From Pseudomonadota bacterium (GTDB lineage Bacteria; Desulfobacterota; Desulfovibrionia; Desulfovibrionales; Desulfovibrionaceae): DNA of 64,000 nt. The notes beneath the pieces are model-generated. The model made no database searches, was not told the DNA's origin, and saw nothing but the letters and a program-made list of their open reading frames with translations. Made by a program: the position numbers and the translations under genes. The stretch covers positions 1 through 64,000 of the forward strand of contig JAEYOJ010000034.1 of the NCBI GenBank assembly GCA_023411815.1. Reading direction: 5' to 3'. This document shows positions 16,628 through 24,347 of this stretch, piece after piece (position 1 is the first letter of the stretch; every line of letters starts with the position of its first letter).

Positions 16628-16930
16628 CTACTGAGCCTGCCCTGCGGCGGGAGCCTGTTCGGCGGCGGGAGCAGCCTCGGCGGCAGGAGCGGCTTCGGCG
16701 CCGGCAGCCGGCTCGGCGGGAGCGGCCTCGGTGGTGGCAGCATCGGTGGCAGGAGCGGTTTCAACAGCGGCCTGCTCGGCAGCCGGGGCGGCCTGTTCGG
16801 CGGCCGGGGCAGCCTGTTCGGCGGCCGGGGCAGCCTGCTCGGCTTCGGGCTTCTTCTCGCAGGCAACTACCATGGCCAGACCGAGGTACAGGCAGACAGA
16901 AGCAATGAGGATGGCGATCTTACGGGACAT
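16628..16930 (-). CDS. Small Ala/Glu/Pro/Gln-rich repeat lipoprotein
   Basis: A 100-residue predicted lipoprotein: hydrophobic signal segment and lipobox MVVAC (Cys 24), then a mature chain made almost only of Ala, Glu, Pro and Gln. The heptad QAAPAAE repeats three to four times, encoded by a 21-base tandem DNA repeat (16771-16833 and a partial unit). No domain is recognisable; such chains are expected to be extended and may act as periplasmic spacers. GGAGAA precedes the ATG and a good terminator follows, so it is a real single-gene unit. Function unknown. Confidence 0.72.
   Translation of the reverse strand: MSRKIAILIASVCLYLGLAMVVACEKKPEAEQAAPAAEQAAPAAEQAAPAAEQAAVETAPATDAATTEAAPAEPAAGAEAAPAAEAAPAAEQAPAAGQAQ
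16771..16844. repeat. 21-base tandem repeat within the lipoprotein gene
   Basis: Three consecutive 21-base units (CCTGTTCGGCGGCCGGGGCA + G, first one degenerate) and a partial fourth. Each encodes the heptad QAAPAAE on the minus strand. Units 2 and 3 are identical, which suggests slippage-prone copy number. Confidence 0.85.
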
Positions 16931-17543
16931 GAATATTCTCCTTGTAGCCCTCGGAAAAGCATCTTTGCAGGCGCACCCGTATATCGGCGGCGACGATGCC
17001 GGACGGACTGACCCGCCGTCGCGCGCTACACTGTTGAGATGTTTCCGTTTGGTTGGGCGCCAGCCTTCTCTTCCTGTTGCCAGCCAAAGTCAATAGGGCT
17101 GCAGATCGGCCTGCGTAATAGCTTCGCGGACGTGTTGAGAAAAGCGCCATTTCGGAGCAATAGACCTTTGCCCTAATCCTTGGTTTACGCTGCCTCCGAT
17201 ATGGATGGCATACATGTACTCTTGGCTTCAGCGAACGCCTGCACGAAGTCGGATACACTCCAGGCACGGAGCCGAGTGCTGAGTTGATGTACAAGGTGAG
17301 AATACGGCGGGAACGATGAAAGCGCTGATGCGGAAGGCCCTGGACTAAACGGGATCGGGATCCTGTTCGGCCCAGGGCTCATGAATCAGTCTGCCGAGGT
17401 TGGCCTGGCTGCCGGGATTGCCCTGCCGGTGCGAAGCGTCCAGGAACGATGATAGACCCATGCTCCGGCGTTGCAAAGCCGGAAGAACCCAGGACGCTCT
17501 TCCGGACAGCCAATCCAGGCCGTCCATGTCGGCTCGAGGAGAT
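16931..17543. other. Stretch without recognisable gene
   Basis: About 610 bases between two lipoprotein genes. Short open frames exist on both strands, but none shows a plausible ribosome site with a protein-like composition. No RNA gene or repeat recognised. Confidence 0.5.
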
Positions 17544-17798
17544 CTAGCTCGAACCTCCGCCAGTACCACCGCCGGTGCCCCCGCCGGGTGCGGGTTGCTG
17601 CTCGGCGGGCGGGGGAGGCGGCGCGCCGGGAGTGGGCTCGGAACCAGGTGCGCCGGGCGTAGCGGGCTGGCCGGGCTGTTCGACGGGAGCGCCCGTTCCG
17701 CTGCCCTGCTGTTCTTGCTGGCCTCGATCGCAGCCCGCCAAGCCGCCCATGGTCAGGGCAAGGCAGGCCAGGAATGTGAGGATGAATTTTCGGGACAT
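17544..17798 (-). CDS. Small Pro/Gly-rich lipoprotein
   Basis: An 84-residue predicted lipoprotein with signal MSRKFILTFLACLALTMGG and lipobox GLAGC (Cys 23). The mature part is low-complexity: Gln-rich start, then PGQPATPGAPG, a run of Pro and a Gly/Thr-rich end (GGGTGGGTGGGSS). The signal resembles that of the neighbouring lipoprotein (both begin MSRK). GGAGGT precedes the start. No function can be assigned. Confidence 0.65.
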   Translation of the reverse strand: MSRKFILTFLACLALTMGGLAGCDRGQQEQQGSGTGAPVEQPGQPATPGAPGSEPTPGAPPPPPAEQQPAPGGGTGGGTGGGSS

Positions 17799-17886
17799 GC
17801 GTAACCTCCTAGTGGTTCAGCCGTGCATGAGCGGCGGGCCGGCGCAGCCCTCCCGGCTGCCGCGTCCCGCCGATCGGCGCCGTCCG

Positions 17887-18063
17887 TCATTGCCCGGATT
17901 GCTTCTCGACCTTTTCCCCGGCCTGTTCGAGTGATTCGCCCGCCTGTTCCGTGGCTTTATCGACCTTTTCGCCGGCGCGCTCGGCCGGTCCTTCACGTTC
18001 GCAAGCCCCCAGGCCGAAGAGGAAAGTGGTGAGCAACCCGACAAGCAGTGTCGTGAGGCGCAT
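17887..18063 (-). CDS. Very small lipoprotein with amphipathic repeat helix
   Basis: A 58-residue predicted lipoprotein: MRLTTLLVGLLTTFLFGLGAC with lipobox GLGAC (Cys 21), followed by two or three copies of an 11-residue amphipathic pattern (AGEKVDKATEQ, AGESLEQ, AGEKVEKQ), reminiscent of entericidin-like or YtxH/apolipoprotein-type helices. AAGGAG 7 bases before ATG 18063 fixes the start. Lies 88 bases upstream of the Pro/Gly-rich lipoprotein on the same strand. Function unknown. Confidence 0.62.
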   Translation of the reverse strand: MRLTTLLVGLLTTFLFGLGACEREGPAERAGEKVDKATEQAGESLEQAGEKVEKQSGQ

Positions 18064-18310
18064 GCGTGTCTCCTTGCTAGCGTGTTCGGCGACAACCAGG
18101 CTGATGGACGATCCAGGGGCCATGCCGCACGATATGGCTCCAGGGGCCGGGGGTCTGTCGGAAAAGCGCGGAAAATTGCGTCGCAGGTAGGACTACGCAA
18201 GGGTGAATCCGGCTTGCGCTTGAAAGCGGGCCGCGTCTCATGACACGGCCCGTTATGGCCTGTGATGATCTGGTAAAGATGGAAGCCCGAATGGAGCGGC
18301 GCGGGGGCCT

Positions 18311-18796
18311 TCAGCGTCGCCTACGCCGCAGCCAGGCGCGCCGGCCCAGCAGCGCCGCGAGCAGGGAAACCAAGCCGAGCAGCATGACGGAAGCCAGATG
18401 GCCCATGACGACCAGCATGGCCGGGAGGCTGTCCAGCGAGGCCATGCGGCTGTTGCCGAGCACGTGGATCAGCCCGGTGACGGTCAGCAGCACATACAGG
18501 CCGGCGCGCAGGACGCCGCTGGCCGTGAGGGAGTGGTCGGACCGCCAGACGGCCATGTATCGTCCGGCGGCATAGCCGGCGAGAAGCAGGAAGAGCGTGG
18601 CCGCCAGATAGTGCAGCAGGCTCGTGAAGTAGAAGTCGTCGGTCCAGGCCAGGCCCGGCACGTCGGCTATGTAGTAGCGCCGGAAGATGGGCATCTGCGC
18701 GAAGCCGCTCACGGCCAGCACGGCGACGCAAAGCACGAAGGCCAGGCGGAACTCCTTGGGCAAAAGCGGCCCGCTCGAAGGCGATGTCCTAGCCAT
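18311..18796 (-). CDS. Four-helix membrane protein, cytochrome b-like partner of the adjacent Fe-S protein
   Basis: A 161-residue integral membrane protein with four hydrophobic helices (FRLAFVLCVAVLAVSGFAQ, LLHYLAATLFLLLAGYAAGR, AGLYVLLTVTGLIHVLGN, LVVMGHLASVMLLGLVSLL). Single His residues in helices 2, 3 and 4 (LLHYLA, LIHVLG, MGHLAS) could ligate heme b as in formate dehydrogenase or thiosulfate reductase gamma subunits, although it is shorter than those. Its start overlaps the stop of the Fe-S gene by 8 bases, so the two proteins are made together. Exact function not assignable. Confidence 0.72.
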   Translation of the reverse strand: MARTSPSSGPLLPKEFRLAFVLCVAVLAVSGFAQMPIFRRYYIADVPGLAWTDDFYFTSLLHYLAATLFLLLAGYAAGRYMAVWRSDHSLTASGVLRAGLYVLLTVTGLIHVLGNSRMASLDSLPAMLVVMGHLASVMLLGLVSLLAALLGRRAWLRRRRR

Positions 18797-19796
18797 TGGA
18801 GTCCTCCTTGCCGCCGCGCTTGAAGATGCGGCCCAGGCCCACGACGCCGGCTACCAGGCCGGCAACGGGCGCGGCCAGGGCGGCCCAGGCCAAATTTTCC
18901 TCATTGGCCATGGAGTCGGCCACGGGCCCGAGGTGCGGGAAACCCGAGGTCATGGCCTTCAGTTGTTCCTCGCCGTGCTCGTCGCGCAGGGCCGCGTTCA
19001 GGGACTCGAAGGGCACGGGCGAGACGTACAGGGTATTGGTGCCTCCGTTCTCGGTTTCGCCATAGATGTAGCCGCCCATGGACTCGGCCAGCTCATGGGC
19101 GCGGCGCACGATCTCCGGGCGCGGACCGATGGACTGCACCTGTTCGGGGCAGGCCTCGATGCACGCGGGCAGCTCGCCCTGGGCCACGCGCTCGAAGCAG
19201 CGGTCGCACTTGTACATGACTCCGTTGCCACCGAAGCCGGGCATGAGCTTGAGGTACATGCCCACGCCGGTCTGGCGCTGGGGGATGTGCCAGGGACAGA
19301 CCTGGCGGCATTTGGCCCCGCCCAGGCACACGCCCGAATCGATGCGCACGATGCCGTCGGCCTGCGTGGAGCAGGCCCCGAAGGGGCACAGGTTTGCGCA
19401 CGGCGCGTTCCGGCAGTGCATGCAGCGCCTGGGGATGTTGATCTCCAGGTTTTGTCCCTGGTGCTCGACCGTGGCGCGCTGGATGAACAGCCAGTTGTAG
19501 GGCGTCAGCCTGTCGGTCGTGTCGCGGCGCTCGGACCAGTCCTCGGCCTTGACCCGCGCAGGGTACATCTTTGGAAAGGGCTTTCGCGGCTCCGGGAACT
19601 TGTGGTCGTTGGCCGACTGGCAGGCCTGCACGCAGGCCTCGCAGCCTATGCACTTGCTCAGGTCCAGCAGGGTTGCCAGGGGCTCGCCCTTGGACGCGGC
19701 CAGCGCCGTGCCAGGAAGGACCAGCCCGGCCCCGCCCACGGCCGCCGCGGCCAGGAAGGCGCGTCTGGAAAAGCAGGCCTTATGCTTCGTGCTCAT
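18789..19796 (-). CDS. Tat-exported, membrane-anchored ferredoxin-type electron-transfer subunit
   Basis: A 335-residue FdnH/HybA-like protein. A twin-arginine signal (FSRRAFLAAAAVGG) is followed by cluster motifs CIGCEACVQAC, CMHCRNAPCANLCP, CLGGAKCRQVCP and CDRCFERVAQGELPACIEACP. In the third motif Gly replaces the usual second Cys, so that cluster may be a [3Fe-4S] or missing. A C-terminal helix (LAWAALAAPVAGLVAGVVGLG) anchors it in the membrane with the body in the periplasm. With the overlapping cytochrome b-like gene it forms an electron-transfer pair; no catalytic subunit is adjacent. Start ATG 19796 (AAGGAA) gives the Tat signal. Confidence 0.85.
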   Translation of the reverse strand: MSTKHKACFSRRAFLAAAAVGGAGLVLPGTALAASKGEPLATLLDLSKCIGCEACVQACQSANDHKFPEPRKPFPKMYPARVKAEDWSERRDTTDRLTPYNWLFIQRATVEHQGQNLEINIPRRCMHCRNAPCANLCPFGACSTQADGIVRIDSGVCLGGAKCRQVCPWHIPQRQTGVGMYLKLMPGFGGNGVMYKCDRCFERVAQGELPACIEACPEQVQSIGPRPEIVRRAHELAESMGGYIYGETENGGTNTLYVSPVPFESLNAALRDEHGEEQLKAMTSGFPHLGPVADSMANEENLAWAALAAPVAGLVAGVVGLGRIFKRGGKEDSNG

Positions 19797-20042
19797 GGAA
19801 GATTCCTTGTCATTGATGATTATACCGCATTTTAGCAGATAGCATGCCGAAGGCGGGAAAGGCCGGCAAGGCGCGCCAATCAAGGGATTCTGGCCAGGGT
19901 CGGGCTGTTGGGTCCCGTGCGGATGTGCAAGGTCTTTACATGTGCTTAAACAGGTGCCGCCTTACGTTTCACAGACGGCGGGCCCTTGCGCGGCCGTCAC
20001 CGGTCCTGCTCGCCGGGTGGCGCAAGCGGGCGCAATACGGCG

Positions 20043-20408
20043 TCAGCTGTCCAGATAGCTGGAAAGCAGGCGCATGGATTCCTCCAGCTTGGCCATGGCA
20101 TCGCCCGAGGTCGGGCTCTCCAGGACGCGCTTGTGGCAGCCCAGGAGGTAGCGTTTGAGAATGAGCCCGTTGGCGGCCTTGAGCGCCGAGCGCACGGCCT
20201 TGACCTGCACGAGGATGTCCCGGCAGTCGGTTCCGTTGGCGACCATGCCCTGGATGCCGCGAATCTGCCCCTCGATCCTGCGTAGCCGGGCCAGCACGCA
20301 TTGCTGGATGTTGTCCAGGGAGGAGGGAGCCTCGGGCGGAACCGACGCCTGCCTGCGATGCAACACCCTTTTCGCTTTACGTCTTGCCCTGCCAGGGGTA
20401 CGTTGCAT
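20043..20408 (-). CDS. CsoR/FrmR-family transcriptional repressor, CstR-like (persulfide-sensor type) candidate
   Basis: CsoR-family repressors are small all-helical tetramers that sense Cu, Ni/Co, formaldehyde or sulfane sulfur through a few residues. The 121-residue product contains the family core RLRRIEGQIRGIQGMV and TDCRDILVQVKAVRSAL. Measured from Cys 62, the position of the copper-ligand His of CsoR is Tyr 87 and the second Cys position is Cys 91 (LLGCHKR). A C-x-C pattern without that His is the signature of persulfide sensors such as CstR rather than copper sensors. The neighbourhood of rhodaneses and a sulfur-type molybdoenzyme agrees. Divergent from torD, 57 bases apart. The N-terminal 30 residues are an unusual basic extension. 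Confidence 0.82.
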   Translation of the reverse strand: MQRTPGRARRKAKRVLHRRQASVPPEAPSSLDNIQQCVLARLRRIEGQIRGIQGMVANGTDCRDILVQVKAVRSALKAANGLILKRYLLGCHKRVLESPTSGDAMAKLEESMRLLSSYLDS

Positions 20409-20465
20409 AATCAGTTGGTTTTCCTCGCGTCCCGGGGCAGCCCGGTTTGCAATAAATCAAGAAGC

Positions 20466-21182
20466 ATGAACGGCGACTACACACTCTCCGCATCCGGACC
20501 GGGCCAGGCCTGCACCCCGGACACCGTGCGCATCGATGTCCTGGACCTGTGCGCCGAGATATTCCAGGGCCCGGACCAGGGCAGTTTTCCCGCGCTGCTG
20601 GGCCGCGAGTTGCCCGAGCTGGCGCGTCGCGCCGCGGGTTGCGGCAGCTCACTGGCCGGACCGCTGGCTGCCCTGGCCCGGGTTTCTCCCTTCATGGGTG
20701 CCCGGCAGGACATCAGCGCAAGTCTGGTCGAACTCGAAAGCACATACGTCTCCCTTTTCGTCAACGCCCGCGACGGCGTCCGGGCTCCGCTCTACGAGTC
20801 CTGCCATACGCAGGGGGGCCGCAGACTCATGGGCCCTCCGGCCGAGGTCATGAGCCTGCGCCTGCTTCAGGCCGGCCTGACCCTGGCCGACGATCAGGTC
20901 GAGCCACCCGACCACCTGTCCATCGAGCTGGAGTACCTTGCCTTCGTCCTCAACGCGGCGTGCGACGAAAACAAACCGACCCTTACCGCCGTGGCCAAGG
21001 ATTTCGCCAGGCACGTCCTGCCCGCCTGGCGTCGCTGGGCGGAGGCTCTCGAAACGTCGACCGCGGCCGAGCCGGACGCGGTCTTCCCCGGCAACGGAAA
21101 CACCCCGGCGCATCGATCCGAGGCCTTTTTCCGCGCGGCCGCGCGTCTGACCCTGGCGGCCCTTGAGTCGCTCACCGGCTGA
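20466..21182 (+). CDS. TorD/DmsD-family molybdoenzyme chaperone
   Basis: A 238-residue cytoplasmic helical protein. TorD-type chaperones bind the Tat signal and apo-form of a molybdoenzyme until cofactor insertion. Seen: LVELESTYVSLFVNA (family E-Y-..LF pattern), PLYESCHTQGGRRLMGPP, PDHLSIELEYLAFVL (the conserved PDHxxxELxFM region, about residues 142-156), and HVLPAWRRWAEAL. The obvious client is the Tat-exported molybdoenzyme encoded at 25143-27335. Its 3' end overlaps the 3' end of the rhodanese fusion gene by 11 bases, tail to tail, so the two transcripts are convergent. Confidence 0.87.
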   Translation: MNGDYTLSASGPGQACTPDTVRIDVLDLCAEIFQGPDQGSFPALLGRELPELARRAAGCGSSLAGPLAALARVSPFMGARQDISASLVELESTYVSLFVNARDGVRAPLYESCHTQGGRRLMGPPAEVMSLRLLQAGLTLADDQVEPPDHLSIELEYLAFVLNAACDENKPTLTAVAKDFARHVLPAWRRWAEALETSTAAEPDAVFPGNGNTPAHRSEAFFRAAARLTLAALESLTG

Positions 21183-22137
21183 GCACGATCCGCCGCACCT
21201 CTTCAAAGAACGCGTCAGGCCGGGACAAGCGCCCCTGGTTGATCAGCAGGACCTCGTACTCCCTGCCTCTCCCTTCCTTCCTGCGCAGCAGCATGATTAC
21301 CGGCAGTTCCGGCCGGCCCAGGGCGGCGAAGGCCTCGCCGCGTTCGTCGGGCAGGAGAGGATAGGAGACCTGCCCCGTGCGGCGAGCCTTGGCCAAGTCC
21401 CGCCGGCTATCATAGGCCGAGATGCCGGCCATGCGCAGCAGCCCGGCCAGCTCCCGATCGGCTGTGATGCGCGCGTGCAGGGTCTCGTACACGGGCAGCT
21501 CGTCCCGGCAGCAGCCGCACAGGCTGGAGTGCAGCTCCAGCAGGAGAAAACCGGTCTGCGGCTCCAGCATGCGGCGGTCGATATCCAGGAAAGGGTCGGG
21601 GAGTTCGGCGGGGAACATGTCGCCGACACGCGGCAGCCTGGGCCGCGCCTCGGGTGGCAGTGCCTCGGGGTGCGCGGCCAGCCAGCCCTGCCAGCCGGCG
21701 GGGTAGCGCCGTACGTCGCGGTAGCCCAGACGCACCGCCCACCGGGCGGCGATGGCGCTGCGCAGTCACATGAAGCTCCGGCAAAAGAAGATCACCGTGC
21801 GGCCGTGGTCCGGCCCCAGCAGTTCGGCCAGACGCCTGGCGCGCTCCATGGACAGCTCCTGCTGATCGCCGAGGTGGAATTCCATGTTCACGGCGCCGAG
21901 CACATGGCTTCTGGCGAATTCGTAGTCCGGGCGGACATCGACGATCAGGGCCCGGCCGTCCTTGCGCAGGGCCTCCAGCTCGGTATCGTCCACCAGCGCA
22001 TAGCCGTCGCGGGCGGCCTCGGCCTGGGCGTCGGCCCACCAGGCCGGCCGGCCGGCCGCCTGGGCCTGGACGGCAAGGAAAAGTACGGCGAGGAAGGACC
22101 ACAGGATCGTGCGGGAGGTTTGCTGGAAAGCGAACAT
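21172..22137 (-). CDS. Exported rhodanese-thioredoxin fusion with in-frame TGA, candidate selenoprotein
   Basis: Read through a single TGA codon (21766-21768) the frame gives a 321-residue protein: signal peptide (about 1-28), rhodanese domain (about 40-155) and a thioredoxin-like domain (about 160-320) with a CGCC redox motif (Cys 207-210) and a cis-Pro-type LPVIMLL strand. The TGA is codon 124 in the active-site loop, FFCRSFM-U-LRSAIAARWA. The neighbouring triple rhodanese has FFCEGFTC there, so TGA replaces the Cys five residues after the first loop Cys. Both sides of the TGA are rhodanese sequence in the same frame. Downstream, 22 bases after TGA, CGCCGCCC-GGT-GGGCGGTG forms an 8-bp hairpin with G in the apical loop, as in bacterial SECIS elements. 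Alternative: nonsense mutation or sequencing error. Last gene of the molybdoenzyme operon. Confidence 0.72.
21722..21768 (-). promoter_or_regulatory. Candidate SECIS element with its UGA codon
   Basis: On the minus strand the UGA (21766-21768) is followed after 22 bases by a three-base apical loop GGU closed by an 8-bp stem (CGCCGCCC / GGGCGGUG, one G-U pair). Loop position and a G in the first loop bases fit the accepted bacterial SECIS model; the stem sequence is also fixed by the conserved RSAIAARWA protein motif, so folding alone is not proof. Confidence 0.5.
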
Positions 22138-22209
22138 GGTCCTTCCTCGCCGTGAGTTTGCGGGCGGCTGGGGAAGGGGTGGTCCCCGCCGCCCTTGGAT
22201 CAGATCGGG

Positions 22210-23391
22210 CTATTTCTTGGGCGCCTGGATTTTCGGGTCGCCGTCCTTGGAAAAGGTCACGGTGGCGTCGAGGAAGTAAACCTTGTCCATGTCCGGCCGC
22301 ACGTCCCGGGCCATCCAGTAGGCCTCGCCGCTGCGCGCGCCGGTGGAGCACACGAAGACCACGGGCTTGTCCTTGGGCATGGACTTGAGCTGCTTCTCCA
22401 GTTCGGCCACGGGGATATTGCGGGCGTTCTTGAAGCTGCCCTGCTTGAACTCGTCGGCATCGCGCACGTCCACGATGACGATGGAGCCGGGATTGTCCTT
22501 GAGGGTCTGCTCGAACTGGGCAACGGCCATGGCGCCTTCGTTGGCATCGCCGGAGGCGATCACAGGGGCCGCGCCGGTGCCGTGGGCCTCGACCCAGGCG
22601 GGATAGCCGGCCTCGTAGACCAGTATGTTCTTGTAGCCGAGCTTCTCGGCCTTGCGGGCCGAATCATTGGACAGCTTGCAGGTGAAGCCCTCGCAGAAGA
22701 AGACCAGCGGAATGATCTTGTCGGCCGGCAACTGGCCCTTGCGCGCCTCGAACTCCGAGTCGGGCAGGGAGATGGCCGTGGGGATGCTGCCCTGCTGGAA
22801 TTTGGTCTTGAAGGGCCGCGAGTCCACGAGCAGGTATGGCTTGCCGCTGGCCATCATCTCCTCGACGACCGGCGTGCCGATGGCCAGATAGCGGCCCTCG
22901 ACTTTCCAGACCGGATAGCCGCCGGCGTAGACCTTCACGTTCGTGTAGCCCAGGGCCTCGGCCTTTCTGGCCGAATTGTGCGACAGTTTGCAGGCGTAGC
23001 CCTCGCAATAGAAGATGAGCAGCGCGCCCTTGTCCTTGGGCAGCTCGGCCACGCGCTTGTCGAACTCGCTGTCCGGGATGGACACGGACGTGGGGATGTA
23101 GCCGAGCGCGTGCTTGGTCTTGTAGGGCCGCGAGTCAATGATGAGTACGTTCTCGGGCCTGGGCATCTTGACGTACTGCTCGACAAAGGCGCTGTCCACG
23201 AGGTTCTTGTAGTACCAGTCCGGGGTCTGGGCCGGCGGGGTCAGTTCCCCGGCCGTGCCGTCGGCGCTTGCGGCGGTTGCGGTCTGGGCCGGTGTCCCGG
23301 CTTCGGACTTGGCCGCGCAGCCGGTCGCGACGAGGCCCAGCAGGGCCGCCAGCACCGCCAGCAGGGTCAGTTGCTTGCGCATCATGTTCAT
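22210..23391 (-). CDS. Triple-rhodanese-domain lipoprotein
   Basis: A lipoprotein of about 393 residues: signal and lipobox LVATGC (Cys 25 counted from ATG 23391), a linker, then three tandem rhodanese domains. Active loops are FYCEGYACKL, FFCEGFTCKL and VFVCSTGARS; the first two have paired Cys spaced CxxxxC, the third is a classical single-Cys CxxGxRS loop. The domain starts are LIIDSRPYKTK, LLVDSRPFKTK and VIVDVRDADEF. Anchored in a periplasm-facing membrane it could carry sulfane sulfur to or from the molybdoenzyme of the same operon. A GTG 12 bases upstream (23403) is another possible start but its ribosome site would be too close. Confidence 0.87.
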   Translation of the reverse strand: MNMMRKQLTLLAVLAALLGLVATGCAAKSEAGTPAQTATAASADGTAGELTPPAQTPDWYYKNLVDSAFVEQYVKMPRPENVLIIDSRPYKTKHALGYIPTSVSIPDSEFDKRVAELPKDKGALLIFYCEGYACKLSHNSARKAEALGYTNVKVYAGGYPVWKVEGRYLAIGTPVVEEMMASGKPYLLVDSRPFKTKFQQGSIPTAISLPDSEFEARKGQLPADKIIPLVFFCEGFTCKLSNDSARKAEKLGYKNILVYEAGYPAWVEAHGTGAAPVIASGDANEGAMAVAQFEQTLKDNPGSIVIVDVRDADEFKQGSFKNARNIPVAELEKQLKSMPKDKPVVFVCSTGARSGEAYWMARDVRPDMDKVYFLDATVTFSKDGDPKIQAPKK

Positions 23392-23458
23392 GACTTCCCT
23401 CACTCTCCTTAAGATGTTCTCGACGCCTCTTGTTTTCGATCTATTGGTCTCGGGAATC

Positions 23459-23606
23459 GGGAAGGGCTTCGCCCTCCCCGAACCCCACCCACCAGGGGGA
23501 TGATCCCCCTGGACCCCGCATTTCGAGTCGACCGGAGGAACCGGCCGACTCGCTGGCGGCTCCGTAAAAATGCGGGGGGGGCCGGGGGGAATGATTCCCC
23601 CCGGCC
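23459..23606. repeat. Intergenic double-hairpin repeat, copy 3, with extra long hairpin
   Basis: Hairpin A (23459-23478, GGGAAGGGCTTCGCCCTCCC) and B (23491-23512, CCAGGGGGA..TCCCCCTGG) are followed by a long two-part stem (23514-23577: CCCCGCATTT pairing with AAATGCGGGG around an inner CGAGTCG/CGACTCG hairpin) and another B-like hairpin (23580-23606). It separates the cytochrome b gene from the rhodanese genes, possibly tuning expression inside the operon. Confidence 0.75.
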
Positions 23607-23614
23607 GCCGGAGG

Positions 23615-24346
23615 CTATTCCTCTTCCCTCACGCCTGCGACGGCGCTTTCCTTCTCCCACCACAAGCGGTGGTGGTGCTTGGCGTAGTTCTCGTCCACCC
23701 AGCCAGTGAACATGGAGCGGAAGCCGGGCCGCTCGTCGCGGGAGATGGCGGCCATGTACACGTGGATGATGAGCCCGGCGAAGACCAGGCCGGCGGACAG
23801 GTAGTGCAGCAGGATGGACCAGGATACCAGGCCGGTCTGCGCTTCGCCCAGGCTGGTGCGCGACATGACCATGACCACGCCAGTGACGGCCAGCACGAGA
23901 CTCCCCAGCACCGAGGCCTGGCCAAAGGACTTCTGGCCCATGTTGTAGAAGCCCTGGTCCGGGATGTCCGTGCCCAGGCCGAGCTTACGCAGCCCGGCGT
24001 CGCCCAGGGTCATCTGGATCGGCTTCTTGATCATCCACAGCATATCGCGCGGCAGGTCTACGCTGAACAGCTCGCGCAGGAAGAACAGCACTCCCTTGAT
24101 GTTGAAGGCGATGTACAGGGCGAAGCCCGCCATCCAGACGATGCCGAGGGCGATGTGGAAGAGCAGCAGGTTGGCCCCGCCGCCGAACATGGCCCGCAGC
24201 ATGGCCGGATACCAGCCTCCCAGGGGTTCGATGTCCGGGTTGGCGATGAGTCCCAGGCCCGTGACGAGCAGCAGCAGCCAACAGGCAGCGTTGAACCAGT
24301 GGATGAAGATGTCCCACCGGCTGTGGCGGTAGAAGCGGCGTTCCAT
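23615..24346 (-). CDS. Cytochrome b membrane subunit of the molybdoenzyme complex (PhsC/FdnI-like)
   Basis: A 243-residue integral membrane protein that would pass electrons between quinol and the Fe-S subunit. Visible helices: IHWFNAACWLLLLVTGLGLI (with the early conserved His), NLLLFHIALGIVWMAGFALYIAF, ASVLGSLVLAVTGVVMVM and SILLHYLSAGLVFAGLIIHVYM, whose two His in the last helix match di-heme cytochrome b of formate dehydrogenase and thiosulfate reductase. The C-terminal GWVDENYAKHHHRLWWEKE is typical for this family. ATG 24346 follows GGAGA; the upstream gene stop is 1 base away. Confidence 0.87.
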   Translation of the reverse strand: MERRFYRHSRWDIFIHWFNAACWLLLLVTGLGLIANPDIEPLGGWYPAMLRAMFGGGANLLLFHIALGIVWMAGFALYIAFNIKGVLFFLRELFSVDLPRDMLWMIKKPIQMTLGDAGLRKLGLGTDIPDQGFYNMGQKSFGQASVLGSLVLAVTGVVMVMSRTSLGEAQTGLVSWSILLHYLSAGLVFAGLIIHVYMAAISRDERPGFRSMFTGWVDENYAKHHHRLWWEKESAVAGVREEE

Positions 24347-24347
24347 G

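Noticed and set aside
16771..16844. Repeat array as a CRISPR candidate
   Set aside because: Units are directly adjacent without spacers and encode heptads inside a coding region.
21172..21735. Treating the thioredoxin-like part as a separate gene or pseudogene fragment
   Set aside because: It has no start codon with ribosome site, and it continues the rhodanese fold in the same frame directly after the TGA, so a read-through or single-base loss explains it better.
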